Below, piece after piece: positions 45,823-59,231 of a stretch of DNA of 64,000 nucleotides; the first letter of the stretch is position 1; the number at the start of each line of letters is the position of its first letter. Made by a program: the position numbers and the translations under genes. The DNA is taken from NCBI GenBank assembly GCA_035222895.1, contig JAVYIG010002371.1:124001-188000 (forward strand). Direction: 5' to 3'. The notes beneath the pieces are model-generated. The model had not been told where the DNA came from and searched no databases. It worked only from the letters and a program-made list of their open reading frames with translations. The DNA is from Strongylocentrotus droebachiensis (lineage: Eukaryota > Echinodermata > Echinoidea > Camarodonta > Strongylocentrotidae).

Positions 45823-46083
45823 TTCGTTATACAGCCATTATAGTTGGTTTTGACAGTACCTGTAATTGTTTTAAAGCAAAATATAGGTAGAGCTTTGAAT
45901 TCTGTTTCAAGCATGTAAATTAAACTGTCTTTTTTGTACACTCTCTAACTTTCAAAATGTATTGTGATCAAAAGAATTCACTAGATCCGTTATGAAGTTT
46001 CTATTTTTGTTTTCAGTTACGGAAGAACCAACCAAAATAAGATAAAATAACTACAACAAATGAAACGAAATAATAAAACAATA

Positions 46084-46155
46084 TGCGTTGGCCGGGAATC
46101 GAACCCGGGGGAATTGCTTGGAAGGCAACTATGCTAACCACTATACCACCAACGC
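46084..46155 (-). tRNA. tRNA-Gly (TCC), g4, variable-region change
   Basis: Same two-base change as 44993, 1091 bp away. Confidence 0.9.
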
Positions 46156-46839
46156 TTTCCTTGATGTAATTTGATGTATAATCAATTGTTAAGTAATAAA
46201 CTGGCAAGATAAATTTGCGGGGCAGCCATCATCCCCAAACCCTAGGGCTTCGATTCTCACCACCCCTTCTCCGACTGATATTTTCTCTTACTCCTATTCT
46301 GATCAGGACTGTCCTGATAAGATGCAGTAGTTGGACGCGAACCCCTCGTCTTTTACGCCACGTCGACACAGTAGCCACGTAGTCATGGTATTGTTCTAAG
46401 CTTGGTGAAACAGGGTCACCGGAAAGGCCTCCAACAATGGTGATCTGACCTATTGGCTAGTGGCTACCATTCCCAGGTTACACGAACAAAACTTCTACTA
46501 GTTAGTCATATTAGAAACGCATGAAAAAATCACAACTTTGACACTGAGTGACAATAGAAACATACTGAGCATCAGGTTGTCTTTCCATAATCCTTAAGAA
46601 CAAACACTAAAATCATGTAATGAAAACTATTGTAATACTTTTCATCACATCATGTTCGAGTTACTACAACTTCGAGGTACCACAATGTATTATCTAGGAT
46701 TGATAATTCATCTACTTTCTTTCTTCTCCATTACTTTGTTCTTTTGAAGAAAAAAAATGTATAAAATTCTGATTAGAAGAATGAATAACATTATCTAAAA
46801 TACATTTGAAAAGGCTGATATTTAAAAAAAAAGAACAAA

Positions 46840-46846
46840 CGCTCCT

Positions 46847-46893
<47 letters not shown>

Positions 46894-46913
46894 GCCAATT
46901 GCGCCACAGAAGC
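46840..46913 (-). tRNA. tRNA-Asn (GTT), class E
   Basis: Consensus body; first class E unit. Confidence 0.95.
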
Positions 46914-47174
46914 TTCGTTATACAGCCATTATAGTTGGCTTTGACAGTACCTGTAATTGTTTCAAAGCAAAATATAGGTAGAGCTTTGAATTCTGTTTCA
47001 AGCATGTAAATTAAACCGTCTTTTTTGTACACTCTCTAACTTTCAAAATGTATTGTGATCAAAAGAATTCACTAGATCCGTTATGAAGTTTCTATTTTTG
47101 TTTTCAGTTACGGAAGAACCAACCAAAATAAGATAAAATAACTACAACAAATAAAACGAAATAATAAAACAATA

Positions 47175-47246
47175 TGCGTTGGCCGGGAATCGAACCCGGG
47201 TCAATTGCTTGGAAGGCAACTATGCTAACCACTATACCACCAACGC
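47175..47246 (-). tRNA. tRNA-Gly (TCC), g3
   Basis: Consensus body; spacer has TTTGCAGGGCAGCC, shared only with 62433. Confidence 0.95.
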
Positions 47247-47927
47247 TTTCCTTGATGTAATTAGATGTATAATCAATTTTTAAGTTATAAACTGGCAAGA
47301 TAAATTTGCAGGGCAGCCATCATCCCCAAACCCTAGGGCTTCGATTCTCACCACCCCTTCTCCGACTGATGTTTTCTCTCACTCCTAGTCTGATCAGGAC
47401 TGTCCTGATAAGATGCAGTAGTTGGACGCGAACCCCTCGTCTTTTATGCCACGTCGACACAGTAGCCACGTAGTCATGGTATTGTTTTAAGCTTGGTGAA
47501 ACAGGGTCACCGGAAAGGCCTCCAAAAATGGTGACCTATACTATTGGCTAGTGGCTACCATTCCCAGGTTACACGAACAAAACTTCTAGTAGTTAGTCAT
47601 ATTAGAAACGCATGAAAAAATCACAACTTTGACAACGAGTGACAATAGAAACATAATTACATCAGGTTGTCTTTCCATAATCCTTAAGAACAAACACTAA
47701 AATCCTGTAATAAAAACTATTGAAATACTTTTCATCACATCATGTTCGAGTTACTACAACGTCAAGGTACCACAATGTATTATCTAGGATTGATAATCTA
47801 TCTACTTTCTTTCTTCTCCATTACTTTTTTCTTTGAAGAAAAAAAATGTATAAAATTCTGATTAGAAGAATGAATAACATTATCTAAAATACATTTGAAA
47901 AGGCTGATTTAAAAAAAAAAGTACAAA

Positions 47928-47934
47928 CGCTCCT

Positions 47935-47981
<47 letters not shown>

Positions 47982-48001
47982 GCCAATTGCGCCACAGAAG
48001 C
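47928..48001 (-). tRNA. tRNA-Asn (GTT), class B
   Basis: Consensus body. Confidence 0.95.
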
Positions 48002-48262
48002 TTCGTTATACAGCCATTATAGTTGGCTTTGACAGTACCTGTAATTGTTTTAAAGCAAAATATAGGTAGAGCTTTGAATTCTGTTTCAAGCATGTAAATT
48101 AAACTGTCTTTTTTGTACACTCTCTAACTTTCAAAATGTATTGTGATCAAAAGAATTCACTAGATCCGTTATGAAGTTTCTATTTTTGTATTCAGTTACG
48201 GAAGAACCAACCAAAATAAGATAAAATAACTACAACAAATAAAACGAAATAATAAAACAATA

Positions 48263-48334
48263 TGCGTTGGCCGGGAATCGAACCCGGGTCAATTGCTTGG
48301 AAGGCAACTATGCTAACCACTATACCACCAACGC
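48263..48334 (-). tRNA. tRNA-Gly (TCC), g2
   Basis: Consensus body. Confidence 0.95.
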
Positions 48335-49017
48335 TTTCCTTGATGTAATTTGATGTATAATCAATTTTTAAGTAATAAACTGGCAAGATAAATTTGCGGG
48401 GCAGCCATCATCCCCAAACCCTAGGGCTTCGATTCTCACCACCCCTTCTCCGACTGATATTTTCTCTTACTCCTATTCTGATCAGGACTGTCCTGATAAG
48501 ATGCAGTAGTTGGACGCGAACCCCTCGTCTTTTACGCCACGTCGACACAGTAGCCACGTAGTCATGGTATTGTTCTAAGCTTGGTGAAACAGGGTCACCG
48601 GACAGGCCTCCAACAATGGTGACCTATACTATTGGCTAGTGGCTACCATTCCCAGGTTACACGAACAAAACTTCTAGTAGTTAGTCATATTAGAAACGCA
48701 TGAAAATATCACAACTTTGACACTGAGTGACAATAGAAACATACTGAGCATCAGGTTGTCTTTCCATAATCCTTAAGAACAAACACTAAAATCCTGTAAT
48801 AAAAACTATTGAAATACTTTTCATCACATCATGTTCGAGTTACTACAACGTCAAGGTACCACAATGTATTATCTAGGATTGATAATCTATCTACTTTCTT
48901 TCTTCTCCATTACTTTTTTCTTTGAAGAAAAAAAATGTATAAAATTCTGATTAGAAGAATGAATAACATTATCTAAAATACATTTGAAAAGGCTGATATT
49001 TAAAAAAAAAGTACAAA

Positions 49018-49024
49018 CGCTCCT

Positions 49025-49071
<47 letters not shown>

Positions 49072-49091
49072 GCCAATTGCGCCACAGAAGC
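49018..49091 (-). tRNA. tRNA-Asn (GTT), class A
   Basis: Consensus body; partner of 37029 at 11,989 bp. Confidence 0.95.
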
Positions 49092-49352
49092 TTCGTTATA
49101 CAGCCATTATAGTTGGCTTTGACAGTACCTGTAATTGTTTCAAAGCAAAATATAGGTAGAGCTTTGAATTCTGGTTCAAGCATGTAAATTAAACTGTCTT
49201 TTTTGTACACTCTCTAACTTTCAAAATGTATTGTGATCAAAAGAATTCACTAGATCCGTTATGAAGTTTCTATTTTTGCTTTCAGTTACGGAAGAACCAA
49301 CCAAAATAAGATAAAATCACTACAACAAATAAAACGAAATAATAAAACAATA

Positions 49353-49424
49353 TGCGTTGGCCGGGAATCGAACCCGGGTCAATTGCTTGGAAGGCAACTA
49401 TGCTAACCACTATACCACCAACGC
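49353..49424 (-). tRNA. tRNA-Gly (TCC), g1
   Basis: Consensus body; partner of 37364. Confidence 0.95.
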
Positions 49425-50106
49425 TTTCCTTGATGTAATTAGATGTATAAACAATTTTTAAGTTATAAACTGGCAAGATAAATTTGCGGGGCAGCCATCA
49501 GCCCCAAACCCTAGGGCTTCGATTCCCACCACCCGTTCTCCGACTGATGTTTTATCTCACTCCTATTCTGATCAGGACTGTCCTGATGAGATGCAGTAGT
49601 TGGATGCGAACCCCTCGTCTTTTATGCCATGTCGACATAGTAGCCACGTAGTCATGGTATTGTTTTAAGCTTGGTGAAACAGGGTCACCGGAAAGGCCTC
49701 CAACAATGGTGACCTATACTATTGGCTAGTGGCTACCATTCCCAGGTTACACGAACAAAACTTCTACTAGTTAGTCATATTAGAAACGCATGAAAAAATC
49801 ACAACTTTGACAACGAGTGACAATAGAAACATAATAACATCAGGTTGTCTCTCCATAATCCTTCAGAACAAACACTAAAATCCTGTAATAAAAACTATTG
49901 AAATACTTTTCATCACATCATGTTCGAGTTACTACAACGTCAAGGTACCACAATGTATTATCTAGGATTGATAATCTATCTACTTTCTTTCTTCTCCATT
50001 ACTTTTTTCTTTTGAAGAAAAAAAATGTATACAATTCTGATTAGAAGAATGAATAACATTATCTAAAATACATTTGAAAAGGCTGATTTAAAAAAAAAAG
50101 TACAAA

Positions 50107-50113
50107 CGCTCCT

Positions 50114-50160
<47 letters not shown>

Positions 50161-50180
50161 GCCAATTGCGCCACAGAAGC
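50107..50180 (-). tRNA. tRNA-Asn (GTT), class B
   Basis: Consensus body; partner of 38118. Confidence 0.95.
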
Positions 50181-50441
50181 TTCGTTATACAGCCATTATA
50201 GTTGGCTTTGACAGTACCTGTAATTGTTTTAAAGCAAAATATAGGTAGAGCTTTGAATTCTGTTTCAAGCATGTAAATTAAACTGTCTTTTTTGTACACT
50301 CTCTAACTTTCAAAATGTATTGTGATCAAAAGAATTCACTAGATCCGTTATGAAGTTTCTATTTTTGTATTCAGTTACGGAAGAACCAACCAAAATAAGA
50401 TAAAATAACTACAACAAATAAAACGAAATAATAAAACAATA

Positions 50442-50513
50442 TGCGTTGGCCGGGAATCGAAACCGGGTCAATTGCTTGGAAGGCAACTATGCTAACCACT
50501 ATACCACCAACGC
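50442..50513 (-). tRNA. tRNA-Gly (TCC), g2, G53-to-T
   Basis: Third carrier of the broken G53-C61 pair, exactly 11,989 bp from 38453. Confidence 0.85.
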
Positions 50514-51195
50514 TTTCCTTGATGTAATTTGATGTATAATCAATTTTTAAGTAATAAACTGGCAAGATAAATTTGCGGGGCAGCCATCATCCCCAAACCC
50601 TAGGGCTTCGATTCTCACCACCCCTTCTCCGACTGATATTTTCTCTTACTCCTATTCTGATCAGGACTGTCCTGATAAGATGCAGTAGTTGGACGCGAAC
50701 CCCTCGTCTTTTACGCCACGTCGACACAGTAGCCACGTAGTCATGGTATTGTTCTAAGCTTGGTGAAACAGGGTCACCGGACAGGCCTCCAACAATGGTG
50801 ACCTATACTATTGGCTAGTGGCTACCATTCCCAGGTTACACGAACAAAACTTCTAGTAGTTAGTCATATTAGAAACGCATGAAAATATCACAACTTTGAC
50901 ACTGAGTGACAATAGAAACATAATTACATCAGGTTGTCTTTCCATAATCCTTAAGAACAAACACTAAAATCCTGTAATAAAAACTATTGAAATACTTTTC
51001 ATCACATCATGTTCGAGTTACTACAACGTCAAGGTACCACAATGTATTATCTAGGATTGATAATCTATCTACTTTCTTTCTTCTCCATTACTTTTTTCTT
51101 TGAAGAAAAAAAATGTATAAAATTCTGATTAGAAGAATGAATAACATTATCTAAAATACATTTGAAAAGGCTGATATTTAAAAAAAAAGTACAAA

Positions 51196-51202
51196 CGCTC
51201 CT

Positions 51203-51249
<47 letters not shown>

Positions 51250-51269
51250 GCCAATTGCGCCACAGAAGC
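51196..51269 (-). tRNA. tRNA-Asn (GTT), class A
   Basis: Consensus body. Confidence 0.95.
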
Positions 51270-51530
51270 TTCGTTATACAGCCATTATAGTTGGCTTTGA
51301 CAGTACCTGTAATTGTTTCAAAGCAAAATATAGGTAGAGCTTTGAATTCTGGTTCAAGCATGTAAATTAAACTGTCTTTTTTGTACACTCTCTAACTTTC
51401 AAAATGTATTGTGATCAAAAGAATTCACTAGATCCGTTATGAAGTTTCTATTTTTGCTTTCAGTTACGGAAGAACCAACCAAAATAAGATAAAATAACTA
51501 CAACAAATAAAACGAAATAATAAAACAATA

Positions 51531-51602
51531 TGCGTTGGCCGGGAATCGAACCCGGGTCAATTGCTTGGAAGGCAACTATGCTAACCACTATACCACCAAC
51601 GC
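51531..51602 (-). tRNA. tRNA-Gly (TCC), g3
   Basis: Consensus body. Confidence 0.95.
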
Positions 51603-52286
51603 TTTCCTTGATGTAATTAGATGTATAATCAATTTTTAAGTTATAAACTGGCAAGATAAATTTGCGGGGCAGCCATCAGCCCCAAACCCTAGGGCTTCGA
51701 TTCTCACCACCCCTTCTCCGACTGATGTTTTCTCTCACTCCTAGTCTGATCAGGACTGTCCTGATAAGATGCAGTAGTTGGACGCGAACCCCTCGTCTTT
51801 TATGCCACGTCGACACAGTAGCCACGTAGTCATGGTATTGTTCTAAGCTTGGTGAAACAGGGTCACCGGAAAGGCCTCCAACAATGGTGATCTGACCTAT
51901 TGGCTAGTGGCTACCATTCCCAGGTTACACGAACAAAACTTCTACTAGTTAGTCATATTAGAAACGCATGAAAAAATCACAACTTTGACACTGAGTGACA
52001 ATAGAAACATACTGAGCATCAGGTTGTCTTTCCATAATCCTTAAGAACAAACACTAAAATCATGTAATGAAAACTATTGTAATACTTTTCATCACATCAT
52101 GTTCGAGTTACTACAACTTCGAGGTACCACAATGTATTATCTAGGATTGATAATTCATCTACTTTCTTTCTTCTCCATTACTTTGTTCTTTTGAAGAAAA
52201 AAAATGTATAAAATTCTGATTAGAAGAATGAATAACATTATCTAAAATACATTTGAAAAGGCTGATATTTAAAAAAAAAGTACAAA

Positions 52287-52293
52287 CGCTCCT

Positions 52294-52340
<47 letters not shown>

Positions 52341-52360
52341 GCCAATTGCGCCACAGAAGC
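52287..52360 (-). tRNA. tRNA-Asn (GTT), class C
   Basis: Consensus body. Confidence 0.95.
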
Positions 52361-52621
52361 TTCGTTATACAGCCATTATAGTTGGTTTTGACAGTACCTG
52401 TAATTGTTTTAAAGCAAAATATAGGTAGAGCTTTGAATTCTGTTTCAAGCATGTAAATTAAACTGTCTTTTTTGTACACTCTCTAACTTTCAAAATGTAT
52501 TGTGATCAAAAGAATTCACTAGATCCGTTATGAAGTTTCTATTTTTGTTTTCAGTTACGGAAGAACCAACCAAAATAAGATAAAATAACTACAACAAATA
52601 AAACGAAATAATAAAACAATA

Positions 52622-52693
52622 TGCGTTGGCCGGGAATCGAACCCGGGTCAATTGCTTGGAAGGCAACTATGCTAACCACTATACCACCAACGC
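52622..52693 (-). tRNA. tRNA-Gly (TCC), g1
   Basis: Consensus body. Confidence 0.95.
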
Positions 52694-53375
52694 TTTCCTT
52701 GATGTAATTAGATGTATAAACAATTTTTAAGTTATAAACTGGCAAGATAAATTTGCGGGGCAGCCATCAGCCCCAAACCCTAGGGCTTCGATTCTCACCA
52801 CCCGTTCTCCGACTGATGTTTTCTCTCACTCCTATTCTGATCAGGACTGTCCTGATGAGATGCAGTAGTTGGATGCGAACCCCTCGTCTTTTATGCCATG
52901 TCGACATAGTAGCCACGTAGTCATGGTATTGTTTTAAGCTTGGTGAAACAGGGTCACCGGAAAGGCCTCCAACAATGGTGACCTATACTATTGGCTAGTG
53001 GCTACCATTCCCAGGTTACACGAACAAAACTTCTAGTAGTTAGTCATATTAGAAACGCATGAAAAAATCACAACTTTGACAACGAGTGACAATAGAAACA
53101 TAATTACATCAGGTTGTCTTTCCATAATCCTTAAGAACAAACACTAAAATCCTGTAATAAAAACTATTGAAATACTTTTCATCACATCATGTTCGAGTTA
53201 CTACAACGTCAAGGTACCACAATGTATTATCTAGGATTGATAATCTATCTACTTTCTTTCTTCTCCATTACTTTTTTCTTTGAAGAAAAAAAATGTATAA
53301 AATTCTGATTAGAAGAATGAATAACATTATCTAAAATACATTTGAAAAGGCTGATATTTAAAAAAAAAGTACAAA

Positions 53376-53382
53376 CGCTCCT

Positions 53383-53429
<47 letters not shown>

Positions 53430-53449
53430 GCCAATTGCGCCACAGAAGC
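53376..53449 (-). tRNA. tRNA-Asn (GTT), class A
   Basis: Consensus body. Confidence 0.95.
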
Positions 53450-53710
53450 TTCGTTATACAGCCATTATAGTTGGCTTTGACAGTACCTGTAATTGTTTCA
53501 AAGCAAAATATAGGTAGAGCTTTGAATTCTGGTTCAAGCATGTAAATTAAACTGTCTTTTTTGTACACTCTCTAACTTTCAAAATGTATTGTGATCAAAA
53601 GAATTCACTAGATCCGTTATGAAGTTTCTATTTTTGCTTTCAGTTACGGAAGAACCAACCAAAATAAGATAAAATCACTACAACAAATAAAACGAAATAA
53701 TAAAACAATA

Positions 53711-53782
53711 TGCGTTGGCCGGGAATCGAACCCGGGTCAATTGCTTGGAAGGCAACTATGCTAACCACTATACCACCAACGC
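53711..53782 (-). tRNA. tRNA-Gly (TCC), g2
   Basis: Consensus body. Confidence 0.95.
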
Positions 53783-54464
53783 TTTCCTTGATGTAATTTG
53801 ATGTATAATCAATTTTTAAGTAATAAACTGGCAAGATAAATTTGCGGGGCAGCCATCATCCCCAAACCCTAGGGCTTCGATTCTCACCACCCCTTCTCCG
53901 ACTGATATTTTCTCTTACTCCTATTCTGATCAGGACTGTCCTGATAAGATGCAGTAGTTGGACGCGAACCCCTCGTCTTTTACGCCACGTCGACACAGTA
54001 GCCACGTAGTCATGGTATTGTTCTAAGCTTGGTGAAACAGGGTCACCGGACAGGCCTCCAACAATGGTGACCTATACTATTGGCTAGTGGCTACCATTCC
54101 CAGGTTACACGAACAAAACTTCTAGTAGTTAGTCATATTAGAAACGCATGAAAATATCACAACTTTGACACTGAGTGACAATAGAAACATAATTACATCA
54201 GGTTGTCTTTCCATAATCCTTAAGAACAAACACTAAAATCCTGTAATAAAAACTATTGAAATACTTTTCATCACATCATGTTCGAGTTACTACAACGTCA
54301 AGGTACCACAATGTATTATCTAGGATTGATAATCTATCTACTTTCTTTCTTCTCCATTACTTTTTTCTTTGAAGAAAAAAAATGTATAAAATTCTGATTA
54401 GAAGAATGAATAACATTATCTAAAATACATTTGAAAAGGCTGATATTTAAAAAAAAAGTACAAA

Positions 54465-54471
54465 CGCTCCT

Positions 54472-54518
<47 letters not shown>

Positions 54519-54538
54519 GCCAATTGCGCCACAGAAGC
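54465..54538 (-). tRNA. tRNA-Asn (GTT), class A
   Basis: Consensus body; partner of 39207 at 15,258 bp. Confidence 0.95.
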
Positions 54539-54799
54539 TTCGTTATACAGCCATTATAGTTGGCTTTGACAGTACCTGTAATTGTTTCAAAGCAAAATAT
54601 AGGTAGAGCTTTGAATTCTGGTTCAAGCATGTAAATTAAACTGTCTTTTTTGTACACTCTCTAACTTTCAAAATGTATTGTGATCAAAAGAATTCACTAG
54701 ATCCGTTATGAAGTTTCTATTTTTGCTTTCAGTTACGGAAGAACCAACCAAAATAAGATAAAATAACTACAACAAATAAAACGAAATAATAAAACAATA

Positions 54800-54871
54800 T
54801 GCGTTGGCCGGGAATCGAACCCGGGTCAATTGCTTGGAAGGCAACTATGCTAACCACTATACCACCAACGC
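54800..54871 (-). tRNA. tRNA-Gly (TCC), g3
   Basis: Consensus body; partner of 39542. Confidence 0.95.
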
Positions 54872-55555
54872 TTTCCTTGATGTAATTAGATGTATAATCA
54901 ATTTTTAAGTTATAAACTGGCAAGATAAATTTGCGGGGCAGCCATCAGCCCCAAACCCTAGGGCTTCGATTCTCACCACCCCTTCTCCGACTGATGTTTT
55001 CTCTCACTCCTAGTCTGATCAGGACTGTCCTGATAAGATGCAGTAGTTGGACGCGAACCCCTCGTCTTTTATGCCACGTCGACACAGTAGCCACGTAGTC
55101 ATGGTATTGTTCTAAGCTTGGTGAAACAGGGTCACCGGAAAGGCCTCCAACAATGGTGATCTGACCTATTGGCTAGTGGCTACCATTCCCAGGTTACACG
55201 AACAAAACTTCTACTAGTTAGTCATATTAGAAACGCATGAAAAAATCACAACTTTGACACTGAGTGACAATAGAAACATACTGAGCATCAGGTTGTCTTT
55301 CCATAATCCTTAAGAACAAACACTAAAATCATGTAATGAAAACTATTGTAATACTTTTCATCACATCATGTTCGAGTTACTACAACTTCGAGGTACCACA
55401 ATGTATTATCTAGGATTGATAATTCATCTACTTTCTTTCTTCTCCATTACTTTGTTCTTTTGAAGAAAAAAAATGTATAAAATTCTGATTAGAAGAATGA
55501 ATAACATTATCTAAAATACATTTGAAAAGGCTGATATTTAAAAAAAAAGTACAAA

Positions 55556-55562
55556 CGCTCCT

Positions 55563-55609
<47 letters not shown>

Positions 55610-55629
55610 GCCAATTGCGCCACAGAAGC
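55556..55629 (-). tRNA. tRNA-Asn (GTT), class C
   Basis: Consensus body; partner of 40298. Confidence 0.95.
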
Positions 55630-55890
55630 TTCGTTATACAGCCATTATAGTTGGTTTTGACAGTACCTGTAATTGTTTTAAAGCAAAATATAGGTAGAGC
55701 TTTGAATTCTGTTTCAAGCATGTAAATTAAACTGTCTTTTTTGTACACTCTCTAACTTTCAAAATGTATTGTGATCAAAAGAATTCACTAGATCCGTTAT
55801 GAAGTTTCTATTTTTGTTTTCAGTTACGGAAGAACCAACCAAAATAAGATAAAATAACTACAACAAATAAAACGAAATAATAAAACAATA

Positions 55891-55962
55891 TGCGTTGGCC
55901 GGGAATCGAACCCGGGTCAATTGCTTGGAAGGCAACTATGCTAACCACTATACCACCAACGC
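55891..55962 (-). tRNA. tRNA-Gly (TCC), g1
   Basis: Consensus body; partner of 40633. Confidence 0.95.
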
Positions 55963-56644
55963 TTTCCTTGATGTAATTAGATGTATAAACAATTTTTAAG
56001 TTATAAACTGGCAAGATAAATTTGCGGGGCAGCCATCAGCCCCAAACCCTAGGGCTTCGATTCTCACCACCCGTTCTCCGACTGATGTTTTCTCTCACTC
56101 CTATTCTGATCAGGACTGTCCTGATGAGATGCAGTAGTTGGATGCGAACCCCTCGTCTTTTATGCCATGTCGACATAGTAGCCACGTAGTCATGGTATTG
56201 TTTTAAGCTTGGTGAAACAGGGTCACCGGAAAGGCCTCCAACAATGGTGACCTATACTATTGGCTAGTGGCTACCATTCCCAGGTTACACGAACAAAACT
56301 TCTAGTAGTTAGTCATATTAGAAACGCATGAAAAAATCACAACTTTGACAACGAGTGACAATAGAAACATAATTACATCAGGTTGTCTTTCCATAATCCT
56401 TAAGAACAAACACTAAAATCCTGTAATAAAAACTATTGAAATACTTTTCATCACATCATGTTCGAGTTACTACAACGTCAAGGTACCACAATGTATTATC
56501 TAGGATTGATAATCTATCTACTTTCTTTCTTCTCCATTACTTTTTTCTTTGAAGAAAAAAAATGTATAAAATTCTGATTAGAAGAATGAATAACATTATC
56601 TAAAATACATTTGAAAAGGCTGATATTTAAAAAAAAAGTACAAA

Positions 56645-56651
56645 CGCTCCT

Positions 56652-56698
<47 letters not shown>

Positions 56699-56718
56699 GC
56701 CAATTGCGCCACAGAAGC
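56645..56718 (-). tRNA. tRNA-Asn (GTT), class A
   Basis: Consensus body; partner of 41387. Confidence 0.95.
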
Positions 56719-56979
56719 TTCGTTATACAGCCATTATAGTTGGCTTTGACAGTACCTGTAATTGTTTCAAAGCAAAATATAGGTAGAGCTTTGAATTCTG
56801 GTTCAAGCATGTAAATTAAACTGTCTTTTTTGTACACTCTCTAACTTTCAAAATGTATTGTGATCAAAAGAATTCACTAGATCCGTTATGAAGTTTCTAT
56901 TTTTGCTTTCAGTTACGGAAGAACCAACCAAAATAATATAAAATCACTACAACAAATAAAACGAAATAATAAAACAATA

Positions 56980-57051
56980 TGCGTTGGCCGGGAATCGAAC
57001 CCGGGTCAATTGCTTGGAAGGCAACTATGCTAACCACTATACCACCAACGC
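56980..57051 (-). tRNA. tRNA-Gly (TCC), g1
   Basis: Consensus body. The 3' flank has a private AAATAATATAAAATC (AAATAAGATAAAATC elsewhere); the adjoining spacer is of the 35185 type. Confidence 0.95.
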
Positions 57052-57733
57052 TTTCCTTGATGTAATTAGATGTATAAACAATTTTTAAGTTATAAACTGG
57101 CAAGATAAATTTGCGGGGCAGCCATCAGCCCCAAACCCTAGGGCTTCGATTCCCACCACCCGTTCTCCGACTGATGTTTTATCTCACTCCTATTCTGATC
57201 AGGACTGTCCTGATGAGATGCAGTAGTTGGATGCGAACCCCTCGTCTTTTATGCCATGTCGACATAGTAGCCACGTAGTCATGGTATTGTTTTAAGCTTG
57301 GTGAAACAGGGTTACCGGAAAGGCCTCCAACAATGGTGACCTATACTATTGGCTAGTGGCTACCATTCCCAGGTTACACGAACAAAACTTCTAGTAGTTA
57401 GTCATATTAGAAACGCATGAAAAAATCACAACTTTGACAACGAGTGACAATAGAAACATAATAACATCAGGTTGTCTCTCCATAATCCTTCAGAACAAAC
57501 ACTAAAATCCTGTAATAAAAACTATTGAAATACTTTTCATCACATCATGTTCGAGTTACTACAACGTCAAGGTACCACAATGTATTATCTAGGATTGATA
57601 ATCTATCTACTTTCTTTCTTCTCCATTACTTTTTTCTTTTGAAGAAAAAAAATGTATACAATTCTGATTAGAAGAATGAATAACATTATCTAAAATACAT
57701 TTGAAAAGGCTGATTTAAAAAAAAAAGTACAAA

Positions 57734-57740
57734 CGCTCCT

Positions 57741-57787
<47 letters not shown>

Positions 57788-57807
57788 GCCAATTGCGCCA
57801 CAGAAGC
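57734..57807 (-). tRNA. tRNA-Asn (GTT), class B
   Basis: Consensus body; partner of 42476. Confidence 0.95.
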
Positions 57808-58068
57808 TTCGTTATACAGCCATTATAGTTGGCTTTGACAGTACCTGTAATTGTTTTAAAGCAAAATATAGGTAGAGCTTTGAATTCTGTTTCAAGCATG
57901 TAAATTAAACTGTCTTTTTTGTACACTCTCTAACTTTCAAAATGTATTGTGATCAAAAGAATTCACTAGATCCGTTATGAAGTTTCTATTTTTGTATTCA
58001 GTTACGAAAGAACCAACCAAAATAAGATAAAATAACTACAACAAATAAAACGAAATAATAAAACAATA

Positions 58069-58140
58069 TGCGTTGGCCGGGAATCGAACCCGGGTCAATT
58101 GCTTGGAAGGCAACTATGCTAACCACTATACCACCAACGC
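58069..58140 (-). tRNA. tRNA-Gly (TCC), g2
   Basis: Consensus body; shares the private TTACGAAAGAACC flank with 42811. Confidence 0.95.
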
Positions 58141-58824
58141 TTTCCTTGATGTAATTTGATGTATAATCAATTTTTAAGTAATAAACTGGCAAGATAAATT
58201 TGCGGGGCAGCCATCATCCCCAAACCCTAGGGCTTCGATTCTCACCACCCCTTCTCCGACTGATATTTTCTCTTACTCCTATTCTGATCAGGACTGTCCT
58301 GATAAGATGCAGTAGTTGGACGCGAACCCCTCGTCTTTTACGCCACGTCGACACAGTAGCCACGTAGTCATGGTATTGTTCTAAGCTTGGTGAAACAGGG
58401 TCACCGGACAGGCCTCCAACAATGGTGATCTGACCTATTGGCTAGTGGCTACCATTCCCAGGTTACACGAACAAAACTTCTACTAGTTAGTCATATTAGA
58501 AACGCATGAAAATATCACAACTTTGACACTGAGTGACAATAGAAACATACTGAGCATCAGGTTGTCTTTCCATAATCCTTAAGAACAAACACTAAAATCA
58601 TGTAATGAAAACTATTGTAATACTTTTCATCACATCATGTTCGAGTTACTACAACTTCGAGGTACCACAATGTATTATCTAGGATTGATAATTCATCTAC
58701 TTTTTTTCTTCTCCATTACTTTGTTCTTTTGAAGAAAAAAAATGTATACAATTCTGATTAGAAGAATGAATAACATTATCTAAAATACATTTGAAAAGGC
58801 TGATATTTAAAAAAAAAGAACAAA

Positions 58825-58831
58825 CGCTCCT

Positions 58832-58878
<47 letters not shown>

Positions 58879-58898
58879 GCCAATTGCGCCACAGAAGC
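58825..58898 (-). tRNA. tRNA-Asn (GTT), class D
   Basis: Consensus body; partner of 43567. Confidence 0.95.
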
Positions 58899-59159
58899 TT
58901 CGTTATACAGCCATTATAGTTGGCTTTGACAGTACCTGTAATTGTTTCAAAGCAAAATATAGGTAGAGCTTTGAATTTTGTTTCAAGCATGTAAATTAAA
59001 CTGTCTTTTTTGTACACTCTCTAACTTTCAAAATGTATTGTGATCAAAAGAATTCACTAGATCCGTTATGAAGTTTCTATTTTTGTTTTCAGTTACGGAA
59101 GAACCAACCAAAATAAGATAAAATAACTACAACAAATAAAACGAAATAATAAAACAATA

Positions 59160-59231
59160 TGCGTTGGCCGGGAATCGAACCCGGGTCAATTGCTTGGAAG
59201 GCAACTATGCTAACCACTATACCACCAACGC
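59160..59231 (-). tRNA. tRNA-Gly (TCC), g3
   Basis: Consensus body; partner of 43902. Confidence 0.95.
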
